From positions 1 through 14,918 of the forward strand of contig JACZUR010000025.1 of the NCBI GenBank assembly GCA_022573095.1: 14,918 bases of DNA, in the 5' to 3' direction. Below the pieces are notes generated by a model. The model was not told where the DNA came from, ran no database searches, and saw only the letters and a list, made by a program, of their open reading frames with translations. The translations under genes and the position numbers were made by a program. Source of the DNA: Gemmatimonadota bacterium (GTDB lineage: Bacteria > Gemmatimonadota > Gemmatimonadetes > Gemmatimonadales > GWC2-71-9). This document shows positions 1 to 7,317 of this stretch, in pieces (the stretch's first letter is position 1; every line of letters begins with the position of its first letter).

Positions 1-896
1 CCGGTTTCGCGATAACCTATTCGGCGGCCCTCTATCGACCTCTGTCGAACGGGGTGTCATACGGCTTGGGCGTTTTGCACATAGAAGACGACTCGCTCGT
101 TGGCCGGACTAGCACCGGAGGTGAGTTGAATCTTGCGATTGGTAGACGCGACCGAGGGCTCTCCTTTGTCAGTTCGGTGGCGTTGCTGATCCGACATGAC
201 GACCGGAACGTTGACGCTAGCTGGAGCGCTGGTCTAACGTACTCGTACAGGCTTCTCCCCTTTCTGACGGTCTCGGCCGACGGTCGATACCGCGTCGAAG
301 ACACGGAGGCTCGCGGTTTCTGGGACCTCAACAGCCGCGATCGAACAGGTTTCAACTTAGTCGCGGGTGTAACCATTGGTTCTGGTCGGTCGGCGGTACC
401 GGGCCGCGGCAACCCCGTTCGTGGACCCCGTGTCCCGCGCTCGGGTCCCCCCTCGGAAGAAACGGTATTCGAGGCCGGGCGGAGCGCCGGCGCCACTGAA
501 GATGTTGCGGCTCTCACCTCCCGGATCGTTCAAACCGCCATCGACGTAATGGGTACCCCGTATGAGTGGGGAGGTACCGACGAGAACGGCTTCGACTGCT
601 CGGGATTGATCAAGTACTCCTACGGAGAGCACGGCATCATAATCCCGAGAGTGAGTCGTGATCAGGCCCGCGCCGGCGAGTCCGTTGAAAGGCGAGTGGG
701 GGATCTCAGGCCGGGTGACATATTGGGATTTGCGTTGCAGGGGAGCGGTGTTTCTCATGTAGGACTCTATATCGGTGAGGGACAGTTCATCCACAGTGGC
801 TCCGGCGGTGTCGAAATTTCTGATCTGAGCGGAGGTGGCTCCGAGGGCGCATGGTGGACTCAGCGTTGGGTAGCGGCGCGCCGCATTATCAACTGA
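1..896 (+). CDS. Barrel-like domain fused to NlpC/P60 cell-wall peptidase (5' end missing)
   Basis: The frame is open from the left edge (first full codon at base 3), so the true start is outside the window and the GTG at 54 is only an internal candidate. The N-terminal part, to about base 400, has alternating polar and aromatic stretches such as VSYGLGVLHI, SAGLTYSYRL and FNLVAGVTIG, typical of outer-membrane beta-strands (inference). A Pro/Gly/Arg-rich linker follows (about 400-510). The C-terminal part is a clear NlpC/P60 domain: nucleophile Cys in FDCSG (codon 597-599), His in SHVGLYIG (756-758) and a second His in FIHSG (792-794). The two His are 12 residues apart, as in E. coli Spr (MepS), so the full triad is present. 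The likely role is hydrolysis of peptidoglycan peptide bonds at the inner face of the outer membrane. The peptidase assignment is firm; the barrel is less so. Confidence 0.85.
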   Translation, partial: GFAITYSAALYRPLSNGVSYGLGVLHIEDDSLVGRTSTGGELNLAIGRRDRGLSFVSSVALLIRHDDRNVDASWSAGLTYSYRLLPFLTVSADGRYRVEDTEARGFWDLNSRDRTGFNLVAGVTIGSGRSAVPGRGNPVRGPRVPRSGPPSEETVFEAGRSAGATEDVAALTSRIVQTAIDVMGTPYEWGGTDENGFDCSGLIKYSYGEHGIIIPRVSRDQARAGESVERRVGDLRPGDILGFALQGSGVSHVGLYIGEGQFIHSGSGGVEISDLSGGGSEGAWWTQRWVAARRIIN

Positions 897-936
897 TCTC
901 CGCAGAACTGGGTGTAAACGGGGTAATCTATAAGAG

Positions 937-1485
937 ATGGCCTGGATTAAATGGATAGATGACGACGAAGCGGAAGGGCCTCTGAAGGAGATCTTAGATA
1001 AATATCGTGGTAAGCGCGGTGTAGATCACATACTGAAGATCCACTCCCTCAATCCGAAGTCTCTCGACCTTCACTACGCTTATTACTCCCACTTGATGAG
1101 AGGCAAATCCGGACTGTCGCGAGCGGAAAGGGAGATGATCGCCGTTGCCGTGTCGCGTGTTAACGACTGCTTTTACTGACTACGCCATCACGGGGCGGGT
1201 CTCCGTACGTGGCTGAAGGATGAAGAAAAGGCTGCTGCGATCGAAACTGATTACACCAAGGCACGCCTTTCCAAGCGAGAGCGCGCCATGCTCGATTACT
1301 CGGTGAAGCTTGCGCAGGTCCCGCCGAACATTCGACAAGAAGACCTGGACCTGTTGCGCAAAGCAGGTTTCAGCGACAGCGAGATCTTGGATGTCTGTCA
1401 GATCGCGGCGTACTACACTTACGTCAACCGTATGGCGTTGGGACTAGGAGTGGAGCTTGAGGATTACTGGGAAGAAAATTCGTAG
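937..1485 (+). CDS. AhpD-like peroxidase-related selenoprotein (Sec at in-frame TGA)
   Basis: This is one gene of 182 residues read through an in-frame TGA at 1177-1179. The part before the TGA ends in EREMIAVAVSRVNDCFY and the part after it begins LRHHGAGLRTWL. Together they give the active site of the AhpD/carboxymuconolactone decarboxylase family, peroxidase-related branch (TIGR01926-like). E66, C78, position 81 and H85 have the same spacing as E118, C130, C133 and H137 of mycobacterial AhpD, so the TGA replaces the resolving or attacking Cys of CxxC, giving CFYU. The downstream half (SKRERAMLDYSVKLAQVP, LRKAGFSDSEI, YVNRMALGLGVE) fits the family to its usual end, and the total length is normal for it. 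UGA works as a plain stop in several neighbours, so the code is standard. The likely role is thiol/selenol peroxide reduction in the cytoplasm. The start ATG at 937 has only a weak Shine-Dalgarno. A nonsense mutation is the alternative. Confidence 0.88.
1188..1212 (+). promoter_or_regulatory. Candidate bacterial SECIS hairpin
   Basis: The hairpin lies just 3' of the TGA at 1177-1179, inside the coding region. The lower stem is 1188-1192 (UCACG) with 1208-1212 (CGUGG). There is a small internal loop (GG at 1193-1194 against A1207). The upper stem is 1195-1198 (GCGG) with 1203-1206 (CCGU), capped by the loop GUCU at 1199-1202. Nineteen bases separate the UGA from the loop G. The E. coli fdhF SECIS has an 18-base gap and a GGUCU loop whose G and U contact SelB, so geometry and loop are alike. 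An alternative fold pairs 1190-1193 with 1203-1206. The structure was folded by hand, without energies. Confidence 0.7.
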
Positions 1486-3607
1486 ACTGACCGCACGAGC
1501 CCTTCTCCTCTCGGTCGCGTGGTTGTTTGTGTTAGTAATGCCATCGACGGCCCACGCGCAGGAAATTGAGAGATTAACGGGCTATACGCTGCAGCGCAGC
1601 GCCGATCAGCTTAACTACGAAGTTGCTCTCCGGAGTGTCGTTGACACGGCGCACGCTCGGTGGTTATCGAGTGTCTTAAGCGCCGAACCGCACGTCGCCG
1701 GAACTCAGCGGCAGCGGTGGACGGCGGAGTTCGTTGACAGTCTGACGCGGAGTTGGGGACTCGAGACGCAGCTTGATTCTTACCTGGTTTACCTGCCCCA
1801 TCCGGTTGAGCTTGCCGTACGCAGGGTCTCGCCGGATCCGCTGGAGTTGAGAACCTTCGAGCCGCCGATTGCGGGCGACCCGGCGACCCTCGGAGAAATC
1901 TTCCCTCAGTTCAATGCATACAGCGGTCGCGGAGACGTGACGGCCGAACTGGTCTACGTGAACTATGGACTGATCGAGGACTATGAGCTGTTGGCGGAAG
2001 CCGGAGTTTCGGTCGAGGGGAAGATAGCGATCGCGCGCTACGGAAGATCCTACCGCGGGATCAAGGCGAGGGAAGCGGAACGAAATGGAGCCATCGGTTT
2101 GCTTTTCTATTCCGATCCCATTGATGATGGGTTCGTAAGAGGTGACGTATATCCCGAGGGAAGATTCCGTCCCGAACACGGTGTGCAGAGGGGAAGCATC
2201 AAGAATCTCAGAGGTGATCCAAGTTCCCCGAACTACAGTTCGGACTTTGGCGTAGAACGCCTTCCGGAATCTGAAATGGAGATCACCCGAATTCCTGTTG
2301 CGCCGATAAGCTATTCGGCGGCTTCAGAGCTTCTCGAGGGGATCAGGGGGAGCGATTTGCCGATCCAGGCTTGGCAGGGTGGCCTCCCGTTTCGGTATCA
2401 CGTCGGTCCTGGTCCAGTGGTCGCAAATCTGGTCGTGGAAACGGAAAGTGAGAGCGAAGCATTCCATCCCATCTACAATACGCTTGCCGTTCTGCGCGGT
2501 ACGAAGTACCCGAGGGAATGGGTGATTATCGGCGGACACCGTGACGCGTGGGGTCCAGGCGCCACCGACAACGTAAGCGGAACGGTGAGCGTGTTAGAGG
2601 CGGCCAGAGCGTTTGCAGAACTGGCGAGAGCAGGGCAGCGGCCCGAACGAACGATCGTGTTCGCAACCTGGGATGCGGAAGAGTGGGGCTTGATTGGTTC
2701 AACGGAATTCGTTGAGCGCTTTGAGGAAGACCTGTCCGCGCGCGTAGTAGCCTATATCAACCAGGACGTTACAGCGTCCGGTACCAGATTCGGCGCAAGT
2801 GCCGCAGCCTCGCTAAAGGAGCTAATTCGCGAGGTTACGGAAGCCGTAGAGAACCCATATGGTTCCGGTTCCCTCTACGAATATTGGGCCGATAATCAGG
2901 ACCTCGATGATGGTGCGAGGACTAGCATCGGAGACCTTGGGGGAGGCTCGGATTTTGTGGGCTTCTACAACCACCTTGGTATAGCTTCGGCCAACTTTGG
3001 CTTTGGCGGCAGTGGCGGCGTCTACCACTCGGCCTACGATACGCACCGTTGGATGTCGCAATTCGGCGACCCCGGCTTTGTCATACATGCGGCTTCCGGG
3101 CGACTCGCGGCGACGCTTGCAGCGAGGATAGCGCGTGCGGATGTCATCCCTTACTCCTATCGAGAACTGGAAGAACAACTCGAGAGTCTGACATCGAATC
3201 TAGGCGAACAGATCGAAGAAAAAGGGTGGCAGCTGAGCTTGGATGGCTTAAGGAACGCTATCCAGCATTTTGGAGTCGCCGCCCGCCGACTAGAGGAGGT
3301 GCGGACCGCGGTTCTCGCGGCCCATCCGAGTGGCGAATGGGAGACATCGAATCAGTTGTTATTGCGTGTCGACAAAGCGCTTACGAGGGAAAGCGGCGTG
3401 CGAGGTCGGCCCTGGTACAGGAATTTGTTGTTCGCCGCCGACCGAGACAACGGATACGCAAACGTGCCTTTACCGTCGATTACCGAAGCAATCCGCGATT
3501 CTGACCGTGCCCAAACCGAGACCGAAGTCGACGATTTCGGCGGTCGGGTTAGAGACGCGACAGCTGCCCTGGCAGCTGTAGTACGGTCGCTCGAAGCCAA
3601 CCGCTAG
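1457..3607 (+). CDS. Secreted M28B zinc metallopeptidase (glutamate carboxypeptidase II-like)
   Basis: The protein has 716 residues. The TTG start at 1457 is supported by AGGAG at 1446-1450 (6-base gap) and by the signal peptide it creates: KKIRR, then a hydrophobic stretch, then cleavage near AHA-QE at about residue 34. The order of domains matches the PSMA/transferrin-receptor family: a split N-terminal part, a PA domain around residues 165-225 (GKIAIARYGRSYRG), an M28 catalytic domain (about 325-555) and a C-terminal helical dimerisation-like domain. All metal and catalytic residues are visible: H361 (GGHRDAWGPG), D371 (ATDN), E408 and E409 (DAEEWG), D437 (NQD) and H524 (YHSAYDT). It probably trims peptides with acidic C-terminal residues outside the inner membrane. 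Its start lies 29 bases inside the selenoprotein gene, suggesting translational coupling. Substrate is not deducible. Confidence 0.93.
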   Translation: MRITGKKIRRLTARALLLSVAWLFVLVMPSTAHAQEIERLTGYTLQRSADQLNYEVALRSVVDTAHARWLSSVLSAEPHVAGTQRQRWTAEFVDSLTRSWGLETQLDSYLVYLPHPVELAVRRVSPDPLELRTFEPPIAGDPATLGEIFPQFNAYSGRGDVTAELVYVNYGLIEDYELLAEAGVSVEGKIAIARYGRSYRGIKAREAERNGAIGLLFYSDPIDDGFVRGDVYPEGRFRPEHGVQRGSIKNLRGDPSSPNYSSDFGVERLPESEMEITRIPVAPISYSAASELLEGIRGSDLPIQAWQGGLPFRYHVGPGPVVANLVVETESESEAFHPIYNTLAVLRGTKYPREWVIIGGHRDAWGPGATDNVSGTVSVLEAARAFAELARAGQRPERTIVFATWDAEEWGLIGSTEFVERFEEDLSARVVAYINQDVTASGTRFGASAAASLKELIREVTEAVENPYGSGSLYEYWADNQDLDDGARTSIGDLGGGSDFVGFYNHLGIASANFGFGGSGGVYHSAYDTHRWMSQFGDPGFVIHAASGRLAATLAARIARADVIPYSYRELEEQLESLTSNLGEQIEEKGWQLSLDGLRNAIQHFGVAARRLEEVRTAVLAAHPSGEWETSNQLLLRVDKALTRESGVRGRPWYRNLLFAADRDNGYANVPLPSITEAIRDSDRAQTETEVDDFGGRVRDATAALAAVVRSLEANR

Positions 3608-3617
3608 GCTCACTTTC

Positions 3618-3646
3618 TTGACAGACGGTGTCAACGAAGGTAGAAT
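3618..3646 (+). promoter_or_regulatory. Sigma70-type promoter of groESL
   Basis: The -35 box TTGACA (3618-3623) is a perfect consensus, and the -10 box TAGAAT (3641-3646) has one mismatch. The spacer is exactly 17 bases. Transcription would begin near 3653, just before the CIRCE element, which is the usual arrangement for HrcA-repressed chaperone operons. Confidence 0.85.
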
Positions 3647-3658
3647 CTCCAGGTGCGA

Positions 3659-3685
3659 TTAGCACTCGACTCACTAGAGTGATAA
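3659..3685 (+). promoter_or_regulatory. CIRCE operator (HrcA binding site)
   Basis: TTAGCACTC (3659-3667), a 9-base spacer, then GAGTGATAA (3677-3685). This matches the CIRCE consensus TTAGCACTC-N9-GAGTGCTAA with a single mismatch in the right arm. It lies between the promoter and groES, so HrcA (encoded elsewhere) should repress the operon until heat or misfolded protein titrates GroEL. Confidence 0.95.
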
Positions 3686-3742
3686 GAATTAGTCGTAAGT
3701 GCTTTATTTTCAACCAGTTGACACAATGGAGGTAACTAGAGA

Positions 3743-4051
3743 ATGCCAACTTCCACCAAGTCGAAGGTCAAGATCCAGTCGTTGAGTGACCGCGTGGTCA
3801 TCCGGTCCATGGAGGAGACCGAAGAGATGCGTGGTGGGCTCTACATCCCGGACACCGCCAAGGAAAAGCCGCAGCAGGGAGAGGTCGTCGCTGTCGGTCC
3901 CGGCAGAATGGAGAAGGGTGTGAGGGTCCCAATGGAGTTAAAAAAGGGCCAAACGGTTCTTTACGGAAAGTACAGTGGCACCGAAGTAACGATTGACGAC
4001 GAAGAGTTGCTGATCGTCAAGGAATCCGACGTTCTTGGTATCGTCGGCTGA
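3743..4051 (+). CDS. groES: Co-chaperonin GroES (Cpn10)
   Basis: The protein has 102 residues, a normal to slightly long length because of a short polar N-terminal extension (MPTSTKSKVKIQS) before the conserved LSDRVVIRSMEE. The mobile loop that docks on GroEL is RGGLYIPDTAKEKPQQGEV, and the end IVKESDVLGIVG is typical. GGAGG at 3728-3732 supports the ATG at 3743. GroES forms the heptameric lid that closes the GroEL chamber. It is the first gene of a two-gene operon under the CIRCE element, and groEL begins 23 bases after its stop. Confidence 0.98.
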   Translation: MPTSTKSKVKIQSLSDRVVIRSMEETEEMRGGLYIPDTAKEKPQQGEVVAVGPGRMEKGVRVPMELKKGQTVLYGKYSGTEVTIDDEELLIVKESDVLGIVG

Positions 4052-4074
4052 TTAACCTGGAGAATTAGACCAAT

Positions 4075-5724
4075 ATGGGAACAGCAAAGGAACTTTATTT
4101 TGATGTCGATGCGCGCTCTAAGCTGATGAAGGGTGTGGATCAGCTGACGAACGCGGTAAAGGTGACGCTTGGGCCGAAGGGCCGTAACGTCCTCCTCGAT
4201 AAGAAATTTGGCAGTCCGACGGTTACTAAAGATGGTGTTACCGTCGCAAAAGAAATCGAGTTAAGCGATCCGCTAGAGAACATAGGCGCCCAGATGGTGA
4301 AGGAAGTCGCTACCAAAACGTCTGATGTCGCGGGTGACGGTACGACCACCGCCACCATTCTCGCCCAGTCTATTTATCGCGAAGGCCTCAAGAGTGTCAC
4401 GGCAGGTGTGAATCCGATGGCGATCAAGCGCGGAATCGAGAAGGCGGTCGTGGCCGTTGTCAAGATGCTCGAAAAGGATTCAAAGGTCACGTCGGGCAAG
4501 AATGAGATAGCCCAGATCGGTTCCATCTCAGCGAACAACGACAAAGAGATCGGAGCATTGATCGCCGACGCCATGGAAAAGGTTGGCAAGGACGGCGTGA
4601 TTACGGTCGAAGAAGCGCGCGGTCTTGAGACCGTGCTCGAGACAGTCGACGGCATGCAGTTTGACCGTGGTTATCTGTCGCCGTACTTCGTCACAGATCC
4701 GGAGAAGATGGAAGCTGTTCTTGAAGAAGGGTACATCCTGATTCATGACAAGAAGATCTCGGCCATGAAGGACTTGCTGCCGATTCTGGAGAAAGTTGCT
4801 CAGACCGGCAAGGGTCTGCTGATCATCGCTGAAGATATCGAGGGCGAAGCGCTTGCGACAATCGTCGTTAACAAGTTGCGTGGCACGCTGAAGATTTGCG
4901 GCGTGAAGGCTCCTGGCTTCGGCGATCGTAGAAAGGCGATGCTTCAGGATATCTCGGTGTTGACCGGCGGAAACGTCATCAGCGAAGAAGTAGGCTTCAA
5001 GCTCGAGAACGCAGTCTTGAACGATCTTGGTAGTGCCAAGAGAATCGTCATCGACAAAGACGACACGACAATCGTCGATGGCGCTGGCAAACGGGAGGCG
5101 ATCCAAGGCCGCATCGGCGAAATCAAGGCTGCTATCGACAAGAGCACCTCTGATTACGATAGTGAGAAGTTGCAGGAGCGCCTTGCTAAGTTGGCTGGCG
5201 GTGTAGCCGTGATCAATGTTGGTGCCGCGACCGAGACTGAGATGAAGGAGAAGAAGGCTCGTGTTGAAGATGCGTTGCACGCTACTCGTGCAGCTGTTGA
5301 AGAGGGCGTCGTCGCAGGTGGTGGGGTAGCGCTGCTGCGTGCCCAGCCGAAGTTGGACAGTGTCAAGGTTGATGAGCCAGACGAAAAGATCGGCGTAAAC
5401 ATAGTGCGCAGAGCCCTCGAAGAGCCGCTTCGCATTATCGCGGGGAATGCGGGCGTTGAGGGTTCGATCGTTGTTGAGAAAGTGCGTACATCCAAGAAGG
5501 GCAAGGACTATGGGTATAACGCACAGACAGACACCTTCGAAGACCTGATCGCCGCCGGAGTGATCGATCCGACAAAGGTAACTCGCACTGCGCTTCAGAA
5601 CGCGGCTTCAGTGGCGAGCCTAATGCTCACTACCGAGTGTGTCGTGGTCGAGGCTAAGGAAGACGAGCCGTCGATGCCACCGGGGGGTGGTGGTGGAATG
5701 GGCGGAATGGGCGGCATGTACTAG
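4075..5724 (+). CDS. groEL: Chaperonin GroEL (Cpn60)
   Basis: The protein has 549 residues, full length for the family. The nucleotide site is intact: LGPKGRNVLLDK near residues 32-43 and GDGTTT at 87-92. The apical and intermediate domain markers are also seen, including AEDIEGEALATIVVNKLRGT, VKAPGFGDRRKAM and EEGVVAGGGVALLRA. The C-terminus is the usual flexible GGM tail (GGGGGMGGMGGMY). It forms the tetradecameric cytoplasmic folding chamber with GroES. Its start has a TGGAGAA Shine-Dalgarno at 4058-4064. The second residue is Gly (MGTAKELYF) where AAK or MAK is more common, a minor variant. The antisense strand carries several long open frames, which I take as composition artefacts. Confidence 0.99.
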   Translation: MGTAKELYFDVDARSKLMKGVDQLTNAVKVTLGPKGRNVLLDKKFGSPTVTKDGVTVAKEIELSDPLENIGAQMVKEVATKTSDVAGDGTTTATILAQSIYREGLKSVTAGVNPMAIKRGIEKAVVAVVKMLEKDSKVTSGKNEIAQIGSISANNDKEIGALIADAMEKVGKDGVITVEEARGLETVLETVDGMQFDRGYLSPYFVTDPEKMEAVLEEGYILIHDKKISAMKDLLPILEKVAQTGKGLLIIAEDIEGEALATIVVNKLRGTLKICGVKAPGFGDRRKAMLQDISVLTGGNVISEEVGFKLENAVLNDLGSAKRIVIDKDDTTIVDGAGKREAIQGRIGEIKAAIDKSTSDYDSEKLQERLAKLAGGVAVINVGAATETEMKEKKARVEDALHATRAAVEEGVVAGGGVALLRAQPKLDSVKVDEPDEKIGVNIVRRALEEPLRIIAGNAGVEGSIVVEKVRTSKKGKDYGYNAQTDTFEDLIAAGVIDPTKVTRTALQNAASVASLMLTTECVVVEAKEDEPSMPPGGGGGMGGMGGMY

Positions 5725-5754
5725 GTCTCAGACCTGAACTGCCCAGTGACAGAG

Positions 5755-5790
5755 AGCGCCCCGCGATTGCGGGGCGCTTGTCGTTTGTGT
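5755..5790 (+). terminator. Intrinsic terminator of groESL
   Basis: A perfect 10-bp GC-rich hairpin, AGCGCCCCGC (5755-5764) with GCGGGGCGCT (5769-5778), closes a GATT tetraloop and is followed by the T-rich tail TTGTCGTTTGTG. It stands 30 bases after the groEL stop. On the opposite strand there is no U-tract, so it probably does not end the converging DUF1028 transcript. Confidence 0.9.
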
Positions 5791-5809
5791 AGGGGCGGAG
5801 GTGGGGGAT

Positions 5810-6796
5810 CTAGCGCCGCGCCTCGTTCACAACTCGCTCGATGGTCGCCGCATCCGCACTTAACAAGCCGACTCCGGGGAGGCGCTGCAGCAATTCGATC
5901 CAACTTTCATCCTGACGAAACGCGCGAGCGAAGAGAGGTATGGATTCTTCGACTTGGCCGAGATCCAACATGGTCACCGCCTGCCAGTAGATGAGTTCCC
6001 CGTTGGTTGCCTCATCGGGAAGGAAGTCAGCGGCGAGCGCGTAGGAAGCGAGCGCGGAATCGATCTGCCCGGTGGTGACATAGTTATCTCCGTCTGTAGC
6101 CGCGCGGTACGCGCGCGCCACCGTGAGGAGACGGCTTAGCTCGCCCAGCGGATCGGGCGAATCCTCTACGCGGAGATCAAAGAGTTTGTGCCACGAGTCA
6201 TCGGTGCGGTCGCCGCTGCCCACAACGAGCGCCGCGGACTGCATGCCCCTTATATCGCCGCCGGCCTGCTGTGCTGCCATCAGTGCCGCAAGCATTCTCT
6301 GCGCTAGGTCTCCCTCTGAGGATTCGAATGCCTCGGACATCGCGGGCCAGACTTGGCTGTTGCGCATGAGGTTGGCCTGTACAGAATAATTCTGGCCCAC
6401 GTGGTGCCCGGCGGCGGGGATATTGAGCGAGCCGGTGTGCGACATGGCGTTTCCCGATGCGTCGATCATCGCGACTTGGCGAACCTGAGAATCCGCGTCG
6501 GCTCTCAAGAGAGCTGCTAGAGCTTCCGGAGCGGCGGAACCGGTGCTCATCAAGTAAAGGCCGCGTGGACCGTAGCTCGGGTTAACAAACGATTGCGTCG
6601 CCACTGCGCCGACGCCGGGCTGAGCCCAGGTCACGATGCTCCCGACGCTGAACCAGTGTGACTGGACCGCAGCTCCGATTTCACCGGTTGCAGGATCCGT
6701 CGCTACGATTGAAAAAGTACTCACCGGTCTGAGAGCTGCATACTCCTGTGCGCTCAACGGCAGAGCAATAATGAGGAGGGTCAGTAGTGATCGCAT
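5810..6796 (-). CDS. Secreted DUF1028 protein (Ntn-hydrolase-like) with TPR-like C-terminus
   Basis: I chose the ATG at 6794-6796 (328 residues) over the longer frame to 6874. It is preceded by GGAG (complement of 6807-6810), and it begins a clean signal peptide (MRSLLTLLIIALPLSAQE, cleavage near residue 16). The N-terminal 230 or so residues are DUF1028: TFSIVATDPATGEIGAAVQS, then VGSIVTWAQPGVGAVATQSF and later GGDIRGMQSAALVV. The family has an Ntn-hydrolase-like fold and no settled reaction. The remaining 100 residues (DSALASYALAADFLPDE, then YWQAVTMLDLGQVEESIPLF) read as tetratricopeptide-like helical repeats. The protein is probably periplasmic or secreted. It converges with groEL and diverges from the gene at 6907. 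Confidence 0.88.
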   Translation of the reverse strand: MRSLLTLLIIALPLSAQEYAALRPVSTFSIVATDPATGEIGAAVQSHWFSVGSIVTWAQPGVGAVATQSFVNPSYGPRGLYLMSTGSAAPEALAALLRADADSQVRQVAMIDASGNAMSHTGSLNIPAAGHHVGQNYSVQANLMRNSQVWPAMSEAFESSEGDLAQRMLAALMAAQQAGGDIRGMQSAALVVGSGDRTDDSWHKLFDLRVEDSPDPLGELSRLLTVARAYRAATDGDNYVTTGQIDSALASYALAADFLPDEATNGELIYWQAVTMLDLGQVEESIPLFARAFRQDESWIELLQRLPGVGLLSADAATIERVVNEARR

Positions 6797-6906
6797 GTCG
6801 ATTTCGCTCCAAAGTTTGTGTCGATGGCTGAGAATATCCGCCCCGCGGTTTAGCCGCAAGTTCAGGAGTTTCACAAAGGCAATGCGATGGGCTAACTTAT
6901 ACCGCT
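6797..6906. promoter_or_regulatory. Divergent intergenic region
   Basis: These 110 bases separate two divergent starts and must hold both promoters. No strong -35/-10 pair is evident. On the + side TAACTT (6893-6898) lies 8 bases before the ATG at 6907, there is no Shine-Dalgarno close to that start, and AGGAG at 6874-6878 is too far away. A leaderless transcript is possible but unproven. Confidence 0.35.
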
Positions 6907-7290
6907 ATGACAAAATACTTATCGATTGTTGCCTTGAGCCTCGCAGCAGTTCAAGGAACCGCTGTCGCTCAGACCCAATTGCCGATCATGGACGGCACGT
7001 GGGAAACGGACACGCCTGACGGGCGGCGAGAAATAATAATTCGACCCGACTCGTCGGTGAGTTACGGAGATGAAACCGTACGGTGGCGCCTGGAAGGGGA
7101 TTCACTTCACCTTGCGTTTGGCGATGAATGGATCGTCTACGGCTACGTGCTAGATCAAAACAAACTGACTCTCACTGGTGGTGACCTGGAGGATCCCATT
7201 GAGTTGAGGAGAACCGGTCCGGCTACTCCGCTGCCGGAGGGGCAGGAGATCCCGGCGGCTCCGCCGGCCGACCAGCGTGCTGAAATCTAG
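6907..7290 (+). CDS. Small secreted protein of unknown function
   Basis: The protein has 127 residues. A signal peptide is clear: MTKYLSIVALSLAAVQGTAVAQ with cleavage after AVA. The mature part begins with MDGTWETDTPDGRREIIIRPD and continues as short beta-strands (SYGDETVRWRLEGDSLHLAF, VYGYVLDQNKLTLT). This is the pattern of small lipocalin-like domains that start with a G-x-W motif; that is an analogy only. The tail is Pro/Ala-rich and probably disordered. It lies 27 bases before the HEAT-like gene and may be cotranscribed with it. I do not recognise a named family. Confidence 0.75.
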   Translation: MTKYLSIVALSLAAVQGTAVAQTQLPIMDGTWETDTPDGRREIIIRPDSSVSYGDETVRWRLEGDSLHLAFGDEWIVYGYVLDQNKLTLTGGDLEDPIELRRTGPATPLPEGQEIPAAPPADQRAEI

Positions 7291-7317
7291 TTTGATCCCG
7301 GCTCTCCCCGATCGAGT

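Noticed and set aside
357..794. Open frames antisense to the NlpC/P60 gene
   Set aside because: The plus-strand frame holds a full catalytic triad; the antisense products show no recognisable features.
1288..1485. Independent small gene downstream of the TGA
   Set aside because: Its ATG falls in the middle of a conserved family block and is in the same frame as 937-1179. The conserved HHGAGL between them would be untranslated.
937..1485. Plain pseudogene or sequencing error at the TGA
   Set aside because: It cannot be excluded, but only one stop is present, it is at the single position where Sec makes chemical sense, the rest of the frame is intact, and a SECIS-like hairpin follows.
937..1485. 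Reassignment of UGA to Trp or another amino acid genome-wide
   Set aside because: Neighbouring genes end in TGA at family-appropriate lengths (for example groES and the GlmU-like and ManC-like genes), and Trp is encoded by TGG.
4528..5280. A 250-codon open frame antisense to groEL
   Set aside because: groEL is certain on the other strand. The antisense protein has no family-like motif and follows from codon bias.
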